64,000 nt of DNA from Triplophysa rosa (Eukaryota > Chordata > Actinopteri > Cypriniformes > Nemacheilidae), in assembly GCF_024868665.1 (NCBI RefSeq), contig NC_079913.1:13656235-13720234 (forward strand), given 5' to 3'. Every line of letters begins with the position of its first letter. The first letter of the stretch is position 1. A program made the translations under genes and the position numbers. A model generated the notes under the pieces. That model worked only from the letters and a program-made list of their open reading frames with translations, ran no database searches and was not told the DNA's origin. This document shows positions 1 to 12,279 of the stretch, piece by piece.

Positions 1-359
1 AATTTGTAAATTTTAGTACGATTTGCTTTCGCGCCACTAATGTTAGGTTTAGGGGCCGGGTTAAGGGTGGGGAATCAGTATTGCTTTTTTCTAGTAATCG
101 TTTTTGTACGATTCACAACATACAAATTTGTACGCATTAGCCACCTAGTCAAATATGTTCAAAAATTCCCTTGAGATCAGTTTTTTTCCATAGCAATATG
201 AACAGCAAAAACCACATGGAATCTGATCTTTTCAAATTTGATTTGCGCCTTTACCATTGTTGTCCTCTATCAGATCTGATGTTTTGCAATGTGACCTCAG
301 TCTGAATAGTCATATCCTCTCTACAGTAGATCAACATGTGTTACTGTAATGAGGCTGAA
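1..359. other. AT-rich non-coding stretch, no gene seen
   Basis: I see no open frame with recognisable residues, no repeat boundary and no splice-bounded coding block. By position it should be upstream intron of the IQSEC3-like gene, because the first exon in the window begins inside the Sec7 domain. That placement is inference. Confidence 0.4.
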
Positions 360-745
360 GCCGAATCAGAATCCATGTGCAGTCGTTTATTAAAATCCAC
401 AGCAAACAAATCCAAATCGATAGGCAGGTAGCGTAAACGTGAAACAGGCAGAGATAAAATACCATAAAGCAGTCCAATCCAAACAACGTAACAAGGGGAT
501 GTGGCAGCAGACGTAAACCGAACAGGACAGGCAATGGTCATAACAGAGGAAACAAGGCAGATACAATAAACGTTTGGTAAGGCAGGATAAATTGGCAATA
601 CTTCGCAATGGGTAAATGGAAAGGCATGCTTAAATAGTCCAAGAACAGGAAGTAACCAGTGAGGCAGCGAGTGCGGTAGCCAGTCAATACTCGGGAGAGG
701 GCTCCCTCTGCTGGCGTGGAGTTATAGTTACATGTGTTCCGGTTC
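360..745 (-). mobile_element. degenerate LTR-like remnant
   Basis: Read on the minus strand, this block has the make-up of fish LTRs: a TTTATTAAAA stretch near 387-397 (a polyadenylation-type signal on the opposite strand), many short CAGGCAR and AACAGG motifs, and a GGGCTCCCTCTGCTGGCGTGG stretch near 698-718 that I recall from dispersed fish repeats. No clear TG...CA termini or target duplication are visible, so the boundaries are approximate. It could be another repeat class. Confidence 0.35.
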
Positions 746-878
746 AATGCTTCACACTCCATCCCAGTAGATGAAACATTATGCTTCTGAAATCTGATAT
801 CGGCTGGTTTACAAAATAATGTGAACAGCAAAACAAAAAATAAGGATCTGAACACAATAACCAACCAAACCAACATAC

Positions 879-1596
879 TGTCACGGCACGGGGTGATCAT
901 CTTCCTGTGGGTTTTGTTGTGTTGTCTAGCGTGTGGCACTGGTGATTTTCCACTCTGCACTCACACTCCTGCCGACACTCATCTCATTAAGACCGCTTGT
1001 TCTGGTAATTGCCCCACACCTGTTCGCTATTCTCGCCTCGTTTGATCCCTTTATTACTCCCCTGTGTCTTTCGTCTTGTGTCTGACCGTTGCATGTTTAG
1101 CCAGCTCAGACTGCCCCAGACGTAGCTGCGGCTCGTCTGTAGTTTACTGCTTTTCTGATTTACCACAGTCCTAGTCTTAGTCACAGATCTAGTCTTGCCT
1201 TGTTTTATGCCTAGAAGTATTACTCACCGCTTTCTTGTTACCTCGCATCCCTTGGCCTCTTCTTGTCTCCGTCAGTTCCCGTTGGCGTCTCGGACCGCGA
1301 TCCTCTCCATCACCCGGCTCAGCACTGTCAGCTTTTGTCTACTGGTCCCACAAGAACGGACTACTCTCACCTCGGGAGGCTAAGGTGGAAATTACTCCCC
1401 GCACCCCAGTTACAGTCACTGTCATCAGCCGTGGATCTACTACGCCCTTAGGGGTTTTTTGGCCTGAGGACTCTTCTCCCCAGACCCGCGGTCTGGAGTG
1501 GGTGCTGCCTTCGTTTGTGGACTATTGACTGTTTTTTCAATAAATCTCTTGTTTTCCCCGCACTTGGGTCTCCTGTTTTGTGAGTCGACCATGACA
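879..1596 (+). mobile_element. solo LTR (Gypsy-like) with 6-bp target duplication
   Basis: The block starts TGTCACGG and ends CCATGACA, the TG...CA form of an LTR. It is flanked on both sides by ACATAC (873-878 and 1597-1602), which is a target-site duplication. An AATAAA polyadenylation signal at 1539-1544 near the right end sets the plus orientation. No internal retroviral-type genes and no second LTR are present, so it is probably a solo LTR left by LTR-LTR recombination. Its termini resemble the LTRs at 14291-14849 and 45987-46561, which suggests related families. Confidence 0.75.
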
Positions 1597-1602
1597 ACAT
1601 AC

Positions 1603-2169
1603 CATGTCAGAGATGCTGTCCATAGCATTCTGTTCAGAGACAGAGGTCATAGCTGTGACTAACTAACAACCCTAGGTTCAATAAAAATACCTTGAAAAAC
1701 AACATTACTGTGGTACAGACCTATGGTCAGACTTGGACTGTGGTGTTTCAGCTCAGGTTTGCCCTAGTACATTAAAAAAATTGCCCTGAGAGGGCACAAT
1801 ACAGACATGTGGTTATTAGCCACACTCTGAGGAAGCCGAAGAGTGCCTGGGTTTTTTACAACATGAGGAATGTGATATGGTCTTACACGCTGTGCTTTAT
1901 GAGTGAGTGTGCACTCTGGTGTGCACTTAAGCCTTACATACCGCAGAGTGATGATGATGAGAGAAAGAGATGAAAGAAAAAGCTGTGCTCGTGCAATGAT
2001 GCGAACATGATTTCAGTTGGCAATGAACGTGACATGGCAAAATGAGGTCTAAGTGCGAGTGTGCTGATGTGGGCCTGCAATTTTTGTTTGTAATGTGATG
2101 TCAGACATTTTTGAATTTTTTGTGTCTGACTGTGAGTAGATTATGAGGTTTTGTTTATTACCTTATTAG
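1603..2169. other. non-coding stretch, nothing recognised
   Basis: This is AT-rich sequence between the solo LTR and the first hAT-like element. I saw no exon, RNA gene or element terminus. Confidence 0.4.
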
Positions 2170-2823
2170 TAGGGATACACAATAAATTATCGGCCATATC
2201 GGTAGATAAATGGTCATTTTTAATGTTATCGTATCGGCCGATAATAAAATTTGGCCGATATAATATAGCTGATAAATAATTTCCTCTGTTTAAACTTCTT
2301 CAGCTGCACGCTGTTCACAGTTAAAATACAGTATAGTGCTGTCTTTATGTCATGATCATTCATTTACCGCTATTAGCAAAACATTGTTGATGTAGGTACA
2401 GTATGAAGATACAGTATTTTTTAATGTGTAAATGATAGGAACAAAAGCATATTGTTTGAATTAAACTGCTGTCTGAATGGTTTCTGTCTTGAGACCTGTT
2501 AGACATGTGGCTATTAAGAACATTTTTCTGGGTTGCTCTGGAAGAACATCTATAATTTGTTTATTAAATAAAAAATATACCTGAAAAGTTTAAAGGTTAA
2601 AGAATCGTTAACTAATGTGAAGTAGGCTTGGTACATGATTTTCAGAGGAAAAAGAGAACTAATATTTTCTGCAGTGAATGTCCACTTTTTGCCTTTTGTT
2701 TCAGTCTTAGGGAATTTTATATTAATATTTAGAGACTGTATATCGGCAAATATATCGGTTATCGGCTTCCAATGTTAATGAATTATCGTTATCGGTCAAA
2801 ATTTACATATCGGTGCATCCCTA
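2170..2823 (+). mobile_element. hAT-like non-autonomous element, copy 1
   Basis: The termini are imperfect inverted repeats (TAGGGATACAC at the left, GTGCATCCCTA at the right). The subterminal sequence is rich in ATCGGCCGATA-type motifs. The flanks CTTATTAG (2162-2169) and GTTATTAC (2824-2831) match at 6 of 8 positions, as expected for a decayed 8-bp hAT target duplication. There is no transposase. A second copy in the opposite orientation lies at 3222-3813. The superfamily is inferred from the duplication length and terminus style. Confidence 0.65.
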
Positions 2824-2974
2824 GTTATTACCCATGTAGAAATTCTTTCAAAAGGACAGGAGCCTTTCTATCTGTGGGTTTTCTTATTATTATTTTTACA
2901 TTTGAGATTCTTTTGCAATCCTACTACTACCTAAATATATTTCTTATGTTAAAGATTCTATGTGTAGATTTGTG

Positions 2975-4135
2975 GTGAGGTTGCGAAGTGCAACCAACGG
3001 CTCACTCCCCTCTTCCTTTCGAAGCACTACAGTGGCTGAAAGAGGACTAAGATGTTGTCACGTTTTCGCTTCTTTGTCAAAGGAGATATCATATTTACGA
3101 CATGCGCTCTGTAGAGCAGTCTTTCCGTTTAGGGCTACTGTAGAAACAACATGACAAATTCCATTCAAGGGGACCCGCTGTGTATGTAGATAGAAATAGA
3201 TCATTCTAAAGTAATAAAAACTAGGGATGCACCAATATGTAAATTTTGGCACATAACCAATAATTCTTGAACATTGGAAGCCAGATATATTGACCGATAT
3301 ACAGCATCTAAATATTAATATAACATTTTCTGAGACTTAAAAATATGCATCCAAGTACCAAGTCATGTACCAAGCCTACTTTACACTAGTGAAATATTCT
3401 TTAACCTTTCTGGTATAATGATTAATGTTTATTTAATAAACAAATCAAAGATGTTCTTCCAGAGCAACCCAGAAAGGTGTTCTCAATAGCCACAAGTCTA
3501 ACAGGTCTCAAGACAGAAAGCATTCAGACAGCAGCCGGGTTTAAACAATATGCTTTTGTTCCTATAATTTACACATTCATAAATATCTACATACTGTACC
3601 TATATCAACAATGTTTAGCTATATGCAGTTAAATGAATGATCACGACAGAAAGACATTACTGTACTGGATTTGAACTGTAAGCAGCGTGCAGCTGAAGTG
3701 GTTTAACCAGAGGAAATGATTCATAATTTATCGGCTATATTATATCGGCCTCAATTTTATTATCGCCATTTATACTGATACCAATATGGCAGACAATTTA
3801 TCGTGTATCCCTAGTGTCAACCCCCCCTGTAATTTTACAAAATCGCAATGTTTTATTAACAGATTTTTCATATATTTTTTAAATTGTCAAATTACAGAAA
3901 AGACATTTACAAAAACAAAAACATTTAATTTGACAGAAAATCCATTGTTTTTACGGTATATTTCTGGCGCCCAAGCTGCCGGAAAATGTCAGTTTTTTTT
4001 GTCAGTCTAAAAACAGTCCAATTACAGAAAAAGGCGACAAACAGTGTTGTAACGTCTTTATACACCTCTGAAGATATAGTTATGTATTTCTGTCAAAAGA
4101 TCCTCAAAATTACACATTGCACCTTTAAGCCATTT
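2975..4135 (+). repeat. dispersed fish repeat split by a nested insertion
   Basis: The blocks at about 2975-3221 (GGTGAGGTTGCGAAGTGCAA onward) and 4042-4130 (GTCTTTATACACCTCTGAAG to TTGCACCTTTAAG) read as the two halves of one dispersed element I recognise from fish genomes. They are separated by the inverted hAT-like copy and by about 230 bp of another repeat (3814-4041, with the TTTCTGGCGCCCAAGCTGCC stretch). The family name is unknown to me and the outer ends are approximate. Confidence 0.4.
3222..3813 (-). mobile_element. hAT-like non-autonomous element, copy 2 (inverted)
   Basis: This is the reverse-complement relative of 2170-2823. The left end TAGGGATGCACC is the complement of copy 1's right end, and the right end GTGTATCCCTA is the complement of copy 1's left end. 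Internal landmarks, such as the TTTCTGTCTTGAGACCTGTT stretch on the minus strand, occur in the same order in both. No clear target duplication is visible. With copy 1 it forms an inverted pair about 400 bp apart. Confidence 0.65.
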
Positions 4136-4163
4136 TGAAAAGTATTCTGTTCTTTTGCACTAG

Positions 4164-4685
4164 TGTCATGAATGGTGAGGGAACAAGGACACAGTACAGA
4201 GGACCCAGACGCAGACAGCGGATAAGGGGTTAACAAGACATTTAATAAAATATAAATACAAAACAAAGACCCACGTGGGGGTAACAAAACAAAACAGGGG
4301 AATCTCCAACAGGACAGGACTAAGACTAAATACACCTAACAAGACTAAGATAAACATAACATGACATGACATGAACTACAAATGACTACACTAGACTAGA
4401 CTAACACAGAACAGGCACTCACCAGACAAACGACAATGAACCAGCACGAGACAGAAGACACAAGGGCATAATAAAGGGGATAAATCAAGAGGGGACAGGT
4501 GCAGGACATGAACTAATTAACAAACAATAACGAGGAGACGAAAGGGCGGGAACAGAGACGCCACACCGGAGAGAGGGAGTATATGGAATGCCAAAACTGA
4601 CTCTCTCCACATAAAACAAGAGGTTCTATCATGGTTCTGCCACTAGGTCAAGAAAAGCAAGACAAGGTGGGACAGAACCATGACA
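4164..4685 (-). repeat. 3' LTR of the 4164-6044 element
   Basis: This direct repeat matches 5519-6044 almost throughout, including the block around the tandem ACATGACATGACATG. It is the 3' LTR when the element is read on minus, because the purine tract abuts it. Confidence 0.8.
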
Positions 4686-4812
4686 AAGCCCCTCCTTAAG
4701 GAGCAGCATCCTGATGCTCCTCAGGAACAAACAAGACTAGACAGACTGTGACAAAAAACATAACATACAAACCAAAAACGTGATACATAGAAAAAAAAGT
4801 CCAAACAAAGAC

Positions 4813-5065
4813 ATGGGCCGGCTGGAAGGCCGGCTGACAGTACATGGGCCGGCTGGAAGGCCGGCTGGACAGTACATGGTGCCGGCTGGAGGCCGGCTGG
4901 ACAGTACATGGCGCCGGCTGGACTGGAGACATGGCGCCGGCTGGATGGCCGGCTGGACAGGACATGGCGCCGGCTGGATGGCCGGCTGGACAGGACAGGC
5001 GCCGGCTGGATGGCCGGCTGGACAGGAACGGCGCCGGCTGGATGGCCGGCTGGGAGACCAGCTAT
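4813..5065. repeat. GC-rich minisatellite, 32-33-bp unit
   Basis: Head-to-tail copies of a unit containing GGCGCCGGCTGGATGGCC followed by GGCTGGACAGGA. Units near 4934, 4967, 4999 and 5031 are about 32-33 bp apart, and degenerate copies begin near 4813. Unit lengths of 32 and 33 bp shift the reading frame, so the long open frames across it on both strands are composition artefacts. A second, more degenerate array of CTCAACCCTGGA-type units follows at about 5275-5470. Confidence 0.85.
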
Positions 5066-5518
5066 CACCGGCTGGGCAGGCCTGGATGTCGACATGACAG
5101 GACAGGATGTCGGCGGCTGGGCAGCGCTCTCTGGCACTGGGCAGCATCTCCGACGGCTGGGCAGCGCTCTCTGGCAGCTGGGCAGCAAACAAGACAAACA
5201 CACACAAACAGTCACTCGACAGGCCTGGGCACCAGCTGGGAGGCCGGCAGGGATCTCAGCGGGAACAGGACACCGGCGGCCTCAACCCTGGAGGGGAATC
5301 CGACGACCTCAACCCTGGAAGGGAGCCCGGGGTCTCGATCCTGGACGGGGTTCCGGCAGTCTCGACCCCGGAAGGGAGTCCGGCGGTCCCGACTCTGGAT
5401 GGAGCCCAGCGGCCTCTACCCTCCAAGGGAGTCCGGGGTTCGACCCTGGAGGAGCCCGGCGGCATCGACCCCTCCGCTGAGATCCCTCTGTCTGCTGGGT
5501 CCAATTGGCTGGTCATTC

Positions 5519-6044
5519 TGTCATGAATGGTGAGGGAACAAGGACACAGTACAGAGGACCCAGACGCAGACAGCGGATAAGGGGTTAACAAGACATTTAA
5601 TAAAATATAAATACAAAACAAAGACCCACGTGGGGGTAACAAAACAAAACAGGGGAATCTCCAACAGGACAGGACTAAGACTAAATACACCTAACAAGAC
5701 TAAGATAAACATAACATGACATGACATGAACTACAAATGACTACACTAGACTAGACTAACACAGAACAGGCACTCACCAGACAAACGACAATGAACCAGC
5801 ACGAGACAGAAGACACAAGGGCATAATAGACATAGGGGATAAATCAAGAGGGGACAGGTGCAGGACATGAACTAATTAACAAACAATAACGAGGAGACGA
5901 AAGGGCGGGAACAGAGACGCCACACCGGAGAGAGGGAGTATATGGAATGCCAAAACTGACTCTCTCCACATAAAACAAGAGGTTCTATCATGGTTCTGCC
6001 ACTAGGTCAAGAAAAGCAAGACAAGGTGGGACAGAACCATGACA
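5519..6044 (-). repeat. 5' LTR of the 4164-6044 element
   Basis: This 526-bp direct repeat partners 4164-4685. It carries a 4-bp insertion (CATAATAGACATAGGGG against CATAATAAAGGGG). The right end CATGACA is followed by the ACTAG target duplication. Confidence 0.8.
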
Positions 6045-6049
6045 ACTAG

Positions 6050-7374
<1,325 letters not shown>

Positions 7375-7846
7375 TGAAAGCCCAGACTCCGTACACCCTC
7401 TTACACACACGTACGCGTCAGTCACCTTCATGTGCCAGAGGAAGATAAGAGCAGGGGCTGATGGGCTACTTATGGTTATGGGTGAACTTTTGGGATCCGT
7501 GAAGTATTAAAGGATGCAAAGGCAAATGGAATGTTCTCCATAAATTACATTCAACGGGAAAACATGTCCGTGTTGTATTGAAGTAAAATATATTTGCACT
7601 AATGTAATGGTTCCTGTCTGTTTAGGTTGAAAAGATATTTAGTGGTGTTGACAAGACATGCATACTTTTGAGTCTGGAAGTATGCTCCATCTAAAACTAT
7701 TTTAGTCCAATTTTGTCTTTCTTTCTTTTATTTACAATAACACTTGTTGCTTTTACAATCTCATAATAATTAAGAGACTACATATAGACTACAAAATCTA
7801 TTTGAACTGTCACAGATATACACAATAGAAAATCTTGAATATCTGA

Positions 7847-8035
7847 TTCCCTTTCTGTCGGTCTCTCGACGTTGTGTCGAACTGACAGATTAGGGTTTGT
7901 CTTGAGAACCTATCATCTTCTGAGTATTTAGAAAAGGCCAATGAAAATTGGCGAATGAAATTTTCATGCCGGAATCCTCCCCGGATGTCCGGGTATAAGA
8001 GGGAAGCCGGCGTGCTCATTCATTCACCTTTTGTT
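7847..8035 (+). repeat. left inverted terminal repeat of DIRS A
   Basis: Begins CCCTTTCTGTCGG after a TT pair and runs to ATTCATTCACCTTTTG. It is the reverse complement of 12280-12440 apart from point changes. It holds a TATAAG box at 7994-7999, and CATTCATTCACC about 25 bp further on is a plausible start site for sense transcription. Confidence 0.85.
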
Positions 8036-8705
8036 CTTCAGAGCCTACGCATCTGATGAGCTTCTCTACGATCTTTGGTGATCATTTTTCTGCTGGAATC
8101 TACGACGTGGACAGCGGACGGTCCCTTCCTGCAGTGACTCTACCCTGGGCGTCTCGGAAGTTCCGGAGGTGTTCGAGCAAATTTCCTTTCTAAAAGAGCA
8201 AATTTCTCCAGCGTGGCATGTCCCGCTGTTCTCATGGGTGCAACACACTCATCGAGGAGGATGCCTGCTTCCAGTACACTGGGGCAGACGTTGTGGATAC
8301 GTTCTGCCCGCACTGCGGGTGGTGACGATTCAGACGTTGCGTCACGGGTGGCTGTGTTCNCATTCATTCACCTTTTGTTCTTCAGAGCCTACGCATCTGA
8401 TGAGCTTCTCTACGATCTTTGGTGATCATTTTTCTGCTGGAATCTACGACGTGGACAGCGGACGGTCCCTTCCTGCAGTGACTCTTCCCTGGGCGTCTCG
8501 GAAGTTCCGGAGGTGTTCGAGCAAATTTCCTTTCTAAAAGAGCAAATTTCTCCAGCGTGGCATGTCCCGCTGTTCTCATGGGTGCAACACACTCATCGAG
8601 GAGGATGCCTGCTTCCAGTACACTGGGGCAGACGTTGTGGATACGTTCTGCCCGCACTGCGGGTGGTGACGATTCAGACGTTGCGTCACGGGTGGCTGTG
8701 TTCCC
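8020..8705 (+). repeat. 344-bp tandem duplication in DIRS A
   Basis: The segment from CATTCATTCACCTTTTG through the gag start region occurs twice, at about 8020-8358 and again from 8360. The units are nearly identical and meet at an N near 8359. It may be a real duplication or an assembly join, because the ambiguous base sits exactly at the junction. Confidence 0.75.
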
Positions 8706-8865
8706 ACGGGACTCAGCCACCACCTCGTTTGCTCCCAGTTCCGTGGCGGCAGGACTACGGCCCTGCCGTCCGCTACGGCAAGCAGCGAGGGTGATATGAG
8801 GATTACTGTGAGCGATAATACTCCAGCCACTGGCTCACGGACCATTCGCAACTCGTCCCACCACT
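8218..8865 (+). pseudogene. DIRS A gag remnant (duplicated start, large deletion)
   Basis: The frame from ATG 8218 starts MSRCSHGCNTLIEED, the cysteine-bearing N-terminus shared with gag of copy D (MSLCSLGCDALIEEGDG). A second start at 8562 comes from the tandem duplication. A CPHCG-type zinc-ribbon half is encoded near 8300-8325 in a shifted frame. The duplicated unit is followed by the region read in C as SATTSFAP. The sequence then jumps at about 8865 into the gag/pol junction, so the helical core of Gag is missing. It cannot make a working capsid protein. Confidence 0.75.
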
Positions 8866-10690
8866 CAGGCGGCCCCCCCCTGGAGGAGACAGCGAAGAGG
8901 AGACCATCGCCCCATCAGCAGCCGCGGCGAAGCAGCCCTCATGGGAAGACCTCAGGGGGATCGAGGCTACCATTAGGCCCGACCCCAGCCACATCGCTGG
9001 GAAATCAAATAGGGACGGATCCTGCCCCGTCTCTCCATCTGCTGGCCCCCTCCGGGGGGCTAGCGCCCACTTACTCTCAAAAAAGAGAGTTTTCTCTCTC
9101 TCTGGGTTATCACAGCCGCTCCCACCCTCTGCACGAGGGTAAAAGCACAATGTCGAGTATAAACACCAGCCCTCAGCACTCTCAGTCAGACAGTGCATTG
9201 AGCTGCGCAGTCGCCAGGCAGGAAAAGCAGCAAAGCAGATCTCCTCACTGGGGGACGTCCCCCGGCAAGGAATCCATACTGCTAGCCATCGAACCACCCC
9301 CCGGGGGGACGATGAAAAATATCGAACCTTTAGTCCCCCTGTTTCATTTCTGGGAGCCTGGGCTTCCCAGACTGTCAGGCTGGCTAGGGAAGACGATCCG
9401 TCTCGGCTACGCGATCCAGTTCGCCTCACGCCCGCCAAGTTTCAGGGCATCCGTTATACCTCAGTCAGAGGCTAGGATGCTCCCGTACTTCGGGCCGAGG
9501 TCGCCACCCTTCTGGCGAATACTTCATTGTCCCCAAGAAAGGCTGTGGGCTGCGCCCTATCTTGGGTCTGTGTGTTCTGAACAGGCACCTACACAATAGC
9601 TGCCTTTCAGGATGATCACGCAGAAGCGCATCCTGACATCCGTCAGGTGTCAGGACTGGTTCATGGCAATCGACCTGAAGGACGCATACTTTATGTCTCT
9701 GTCCTCCCTCGACATCGGCCATTCCTACAGTTCGCGTTCGAAGGACGGGCATATCAGTACAGGGTCCTCCCCTTCGGTCTGTCCCTGTCTCCATAAGTCT
9801 TTACTAAGGTCGTGGAAGCCGCCCTCCTTACCCTCAGGGAAGGAGGTGTGCGGGTACTAAACTATCTCGACGACTGGCTCATCTTGGCTCACTCTCGAGA
9901 TCTGTTGTGTACACACAGGGACCTGGTGCTCCGGCACCTAGATCGGTTGGGTCTACAGGTCAACTAAGAAAAGAACAAGCTCTCCCCGGTGCAGAGCATC
10001 CTCTTTCTCGGTATGAAACTCGACTCTGTCCCCATGACAGCGCGACTGACTTCAGAGTGCGCCCAGTCAGTGTTGAACTGCCTGAAGCTTTCAGGCAGTC
10101 AGCGGTCCCCCTGAAACTTTTTCAGAGGCTCCTGGGATACATGGCATCCTCGGTGGGGGTGGTCCCCCTCGGGTCGATGCACATGCGACCGCTCCACTGG
10201 CTACAGCGTCAGGTTCCTTGGAGAGCGTGGCACACCGGCAGCAGGCATATGGTCATCACGCTTTTCTGCCGACACACCCTAACCCCCTGGTCTCCCATGA
10301 CCTTCTTGCGGACAGGGGTCCCCTTAGGGATGTCCCCTTAGGGATGCCTCCCTGCAGGGTTGGGGTGCCATGTGCAACGGGCACGCAGTGTCGGGGCGGT
10401 GGACGGGCCCCCGCCTGCGTTGGCATTTCAACTGCCTAGAGTTGTTGGTTGTGCTACTTGCATTGAGGAGGCTACTACCTCTCGTGCAGGGCAAGCACGT
10501 GCTGGTCCGGTCGGACAGCACAGCTGCTGTGGCATATATCATTTGGTGGCATTCGCTCACAGCAGCTAACATGACTCGCCCGGTGCCTCCTCCTCTGGAG
10601 TCAGCAGGTGATCAGTTCCCTGCGAGCCACACACATCTTAGGCGTCCTGAACCAGACAGCCGATGCGCTCTCTCATCAGTCGACGCCTCG
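8866..10690 (+). pseudogene. DIRS A reverse transcriptase / RNase H remnant
   Basis: Recognisable in several frames. There is a Ser/Pro-rich leader with NTSPQHSQSDSA (9160-9195), then the RT core with MAIDLKDAY (9664-9690) and the catalytic NYLDDWLIL (9860-9886). RNase H follows with LRWHFNCLELLVVLLAL (10406-10456, holding the catalytic Glu) and VRSDSTAAVAYI (10507-10542, holding an Asp). The first RNase H aspartate (the TDAS motif in copy D) is lost in a small duplication near 10318-10345. At least three frameshifts and a TAA near 9966 break the gene. Confidence 0.85.
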
Positions 10691-10739
10691 CGGAGAGTGG
10701 CGACTCCATCCCCGCGCAGTCCGGCTCATTTGGGAGCAG

Positions 10740-11420
10740 TTCGGCAGTACGAGCTGTCCCTTCCTCAAGAGAGACTGGGGAGTAACCTCTCCCCCTCCAC
10801 ACTGGGAGTGTATGTAGCCGCTACGGCCGCTCATCATGACCCAGTTGCTGGGTAGCTTCTGAGACAGCACGACCTGGGACAGCACGACAGCGCGATCTGC
10901 AAGCACCCCCCGTGTCCACAGATTGCCTAGAACTCGGGCCCGGGACTCTCACGTTATCTTGAGACCCCGCCCCGGCTACGTGCTCAAAGTTCCCACCACT
11001 CTCCCGAGAGACCAAGTGGTGAACCTGCAGGCGCTCCCCACCGGGGAGGAAGACCCAACCTATCCGTGTTGTGTCCAGTACGTGCACTGCGCCTCTACTT
11101 GGACCACACGCAGAGCCCAGAAGCTCTGAGCAGCTCTTTGTCTGTTTCGAAGGTCAGCAGAAGGGAGGGCTGTCTCCAAACAGAGGCTGGCGCACTGGAT
11201 CATGGATGCCCTCGTTATGGCATACCGATCTCAATTTGCCCCTGCCCGTTGGGAGTGAGGCACACTCCTCATGGGCACTGGCTCAGGGCGCCTCTCTAGC
11301 AGACATCTGCAGAGCTGCGGGTTGAGCTACGCCCAACAACTCCGTGAGGTTCTAATACCTACGCGCGGAACCGGTGTCAGCCCGTGTCCTGCAGGGCAGT
11401 GTGTAGGATCGGCAGCCGGT
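10740..11420 (+). pseudogene. DIRS A tyrosine recombinase remnant
   Basis: Conserved pieces include the N-terminal STLGVYVAATAAHHDP type motif (10797-10845), HVILRPRPGYV (10952-10984) and GASLADIC-type residues near 11290-11315. A deletion near 10860-10900 removes the stretch holding the first catalytic arginine (the SKRVGDL motif of C). The end reads ATPNNSVRF and then TAA (11353-11355), where copy D keeps a Tyr codon. This enzyme normally inserts the circular DNA. Here it is dead. Confidence 0.8.
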
Positions 11421-12102
11421 AGGGCGTACGCCTGCGAAAGCCCTTCCCCCTTCCTCTAAGGGGATCAGCGGCTATTACGCCTCCCCTCTTTCCCCCACTG
11501 GGTAAAGAACAGGCATTTTATCCATCACTAGCACCTTCCTCGGGGCAGGCTGGGCAGAGCAGCCCTGCCCCCTTAGGCCAGGGAACAGTTGAGTTATCTC
11601 CCACATAGCTCTAACCGGACCTAGTGCTCCAGACGTGGTAACCCCCCCTCCGTGGGCTGTTCCGTCTGATGTATCCTCATGAATGGTTCCCACCTCGGCA
11701 ACCCATGACCTCCCTAGGTGGACTCCCACCTTGCGGTTAACTCTAGTCCGCACATTTTCCCATGAGTTCTCCCCTGATGGTGAGACCATGTGGTGTCTCC
11801 ACTAATTCCTCCCTACGGTAGGTAGTGGTCTCTGCAGCGTTTTTCCCCCGGGGGGGAATAATGCTTACCCAGTGGCCCTTACGGTGCCGGGCGGCTTCTC
11901 GCTGTTTAGAGAACTAGGCCTCCGCCCGTGACGGCCGGTGGCAGGGGCTTCCCAACTTTTTGGTAAAGCTCTGGGTCCCCCTTCCTCTCCACTGGATGGT
12001 CATAATTTCACGTTAGCGCCTACGTCTGACTCGCCCAGGCCAGTCAACGTCGCTCCGCTAGAGATTGTGACGCGGCTCAGTGCTGTGGCGTCTTACATAG
12101 GA

Positions 12103-12209
12103 ACCCCATTCTGTCGGTTCGACACAATGTCGAGAGACCGACAGAAAGGGAACGTCTTGGTTACGGATGTAACCTCGGTTCCCTGATGGAGGGAACGAGA
12201 CGTTGTGTC
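12103..12209 (+). repeat. internal complementary region of DIRS A
   Basis: The left half is the reverse complement of the element's left end. The right half is the reverse complement of its right end. They meet at GGGAACGTC (AAC is the complement of GTT). This is the expected template used in DIRS replication to join the two ends into a circle. Confidence 0.85.
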
Positions 12210-12279
12210 CCTCATGCCACAACACTGGCCGCCCACCCCAGCGGTCGGGGGAGGATGCTTTAGGCTCCTCAGACCAAAG

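Larger units (their letters stand above)
4164..6044 (-). mobile_element. non-autonomous LTR retrotransposon with minisatellite interior
   Basis: Two near-identical direct repeats of 522 and 526 bp enclose an 833-bp interior. The whole unit is flanked by ACTAG (4159-4163 and 6045-6049), a 5-bp target duplication, and both repeats have TGTCATG...CATGACA termini. On the minus strand, a purine-rich AAGGAGGGGCTT tract sits just before the LTR at 4164-4685, as a polypurine tract should, so the element reads on minus. The LTRs differ visibly by a 4-bp insertion near 5827, implying recent insertion. No gag or pol is present. The interior is a GC-rich tandem array plus degenerate 30-bp-type repeats, so it must have moved using proteins from another element. 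Confidence 0.8.

Noticed and set aside
4721..5533. Open frames of 140-230 codons on both strands across the minisatellite
   Set aside because: They arise from GC-rich tandem units of 32-33 bp that shift phase. Repetitive Pro/Ser/Arg or Gly/Trp strings with no motif are expected from such DNA.
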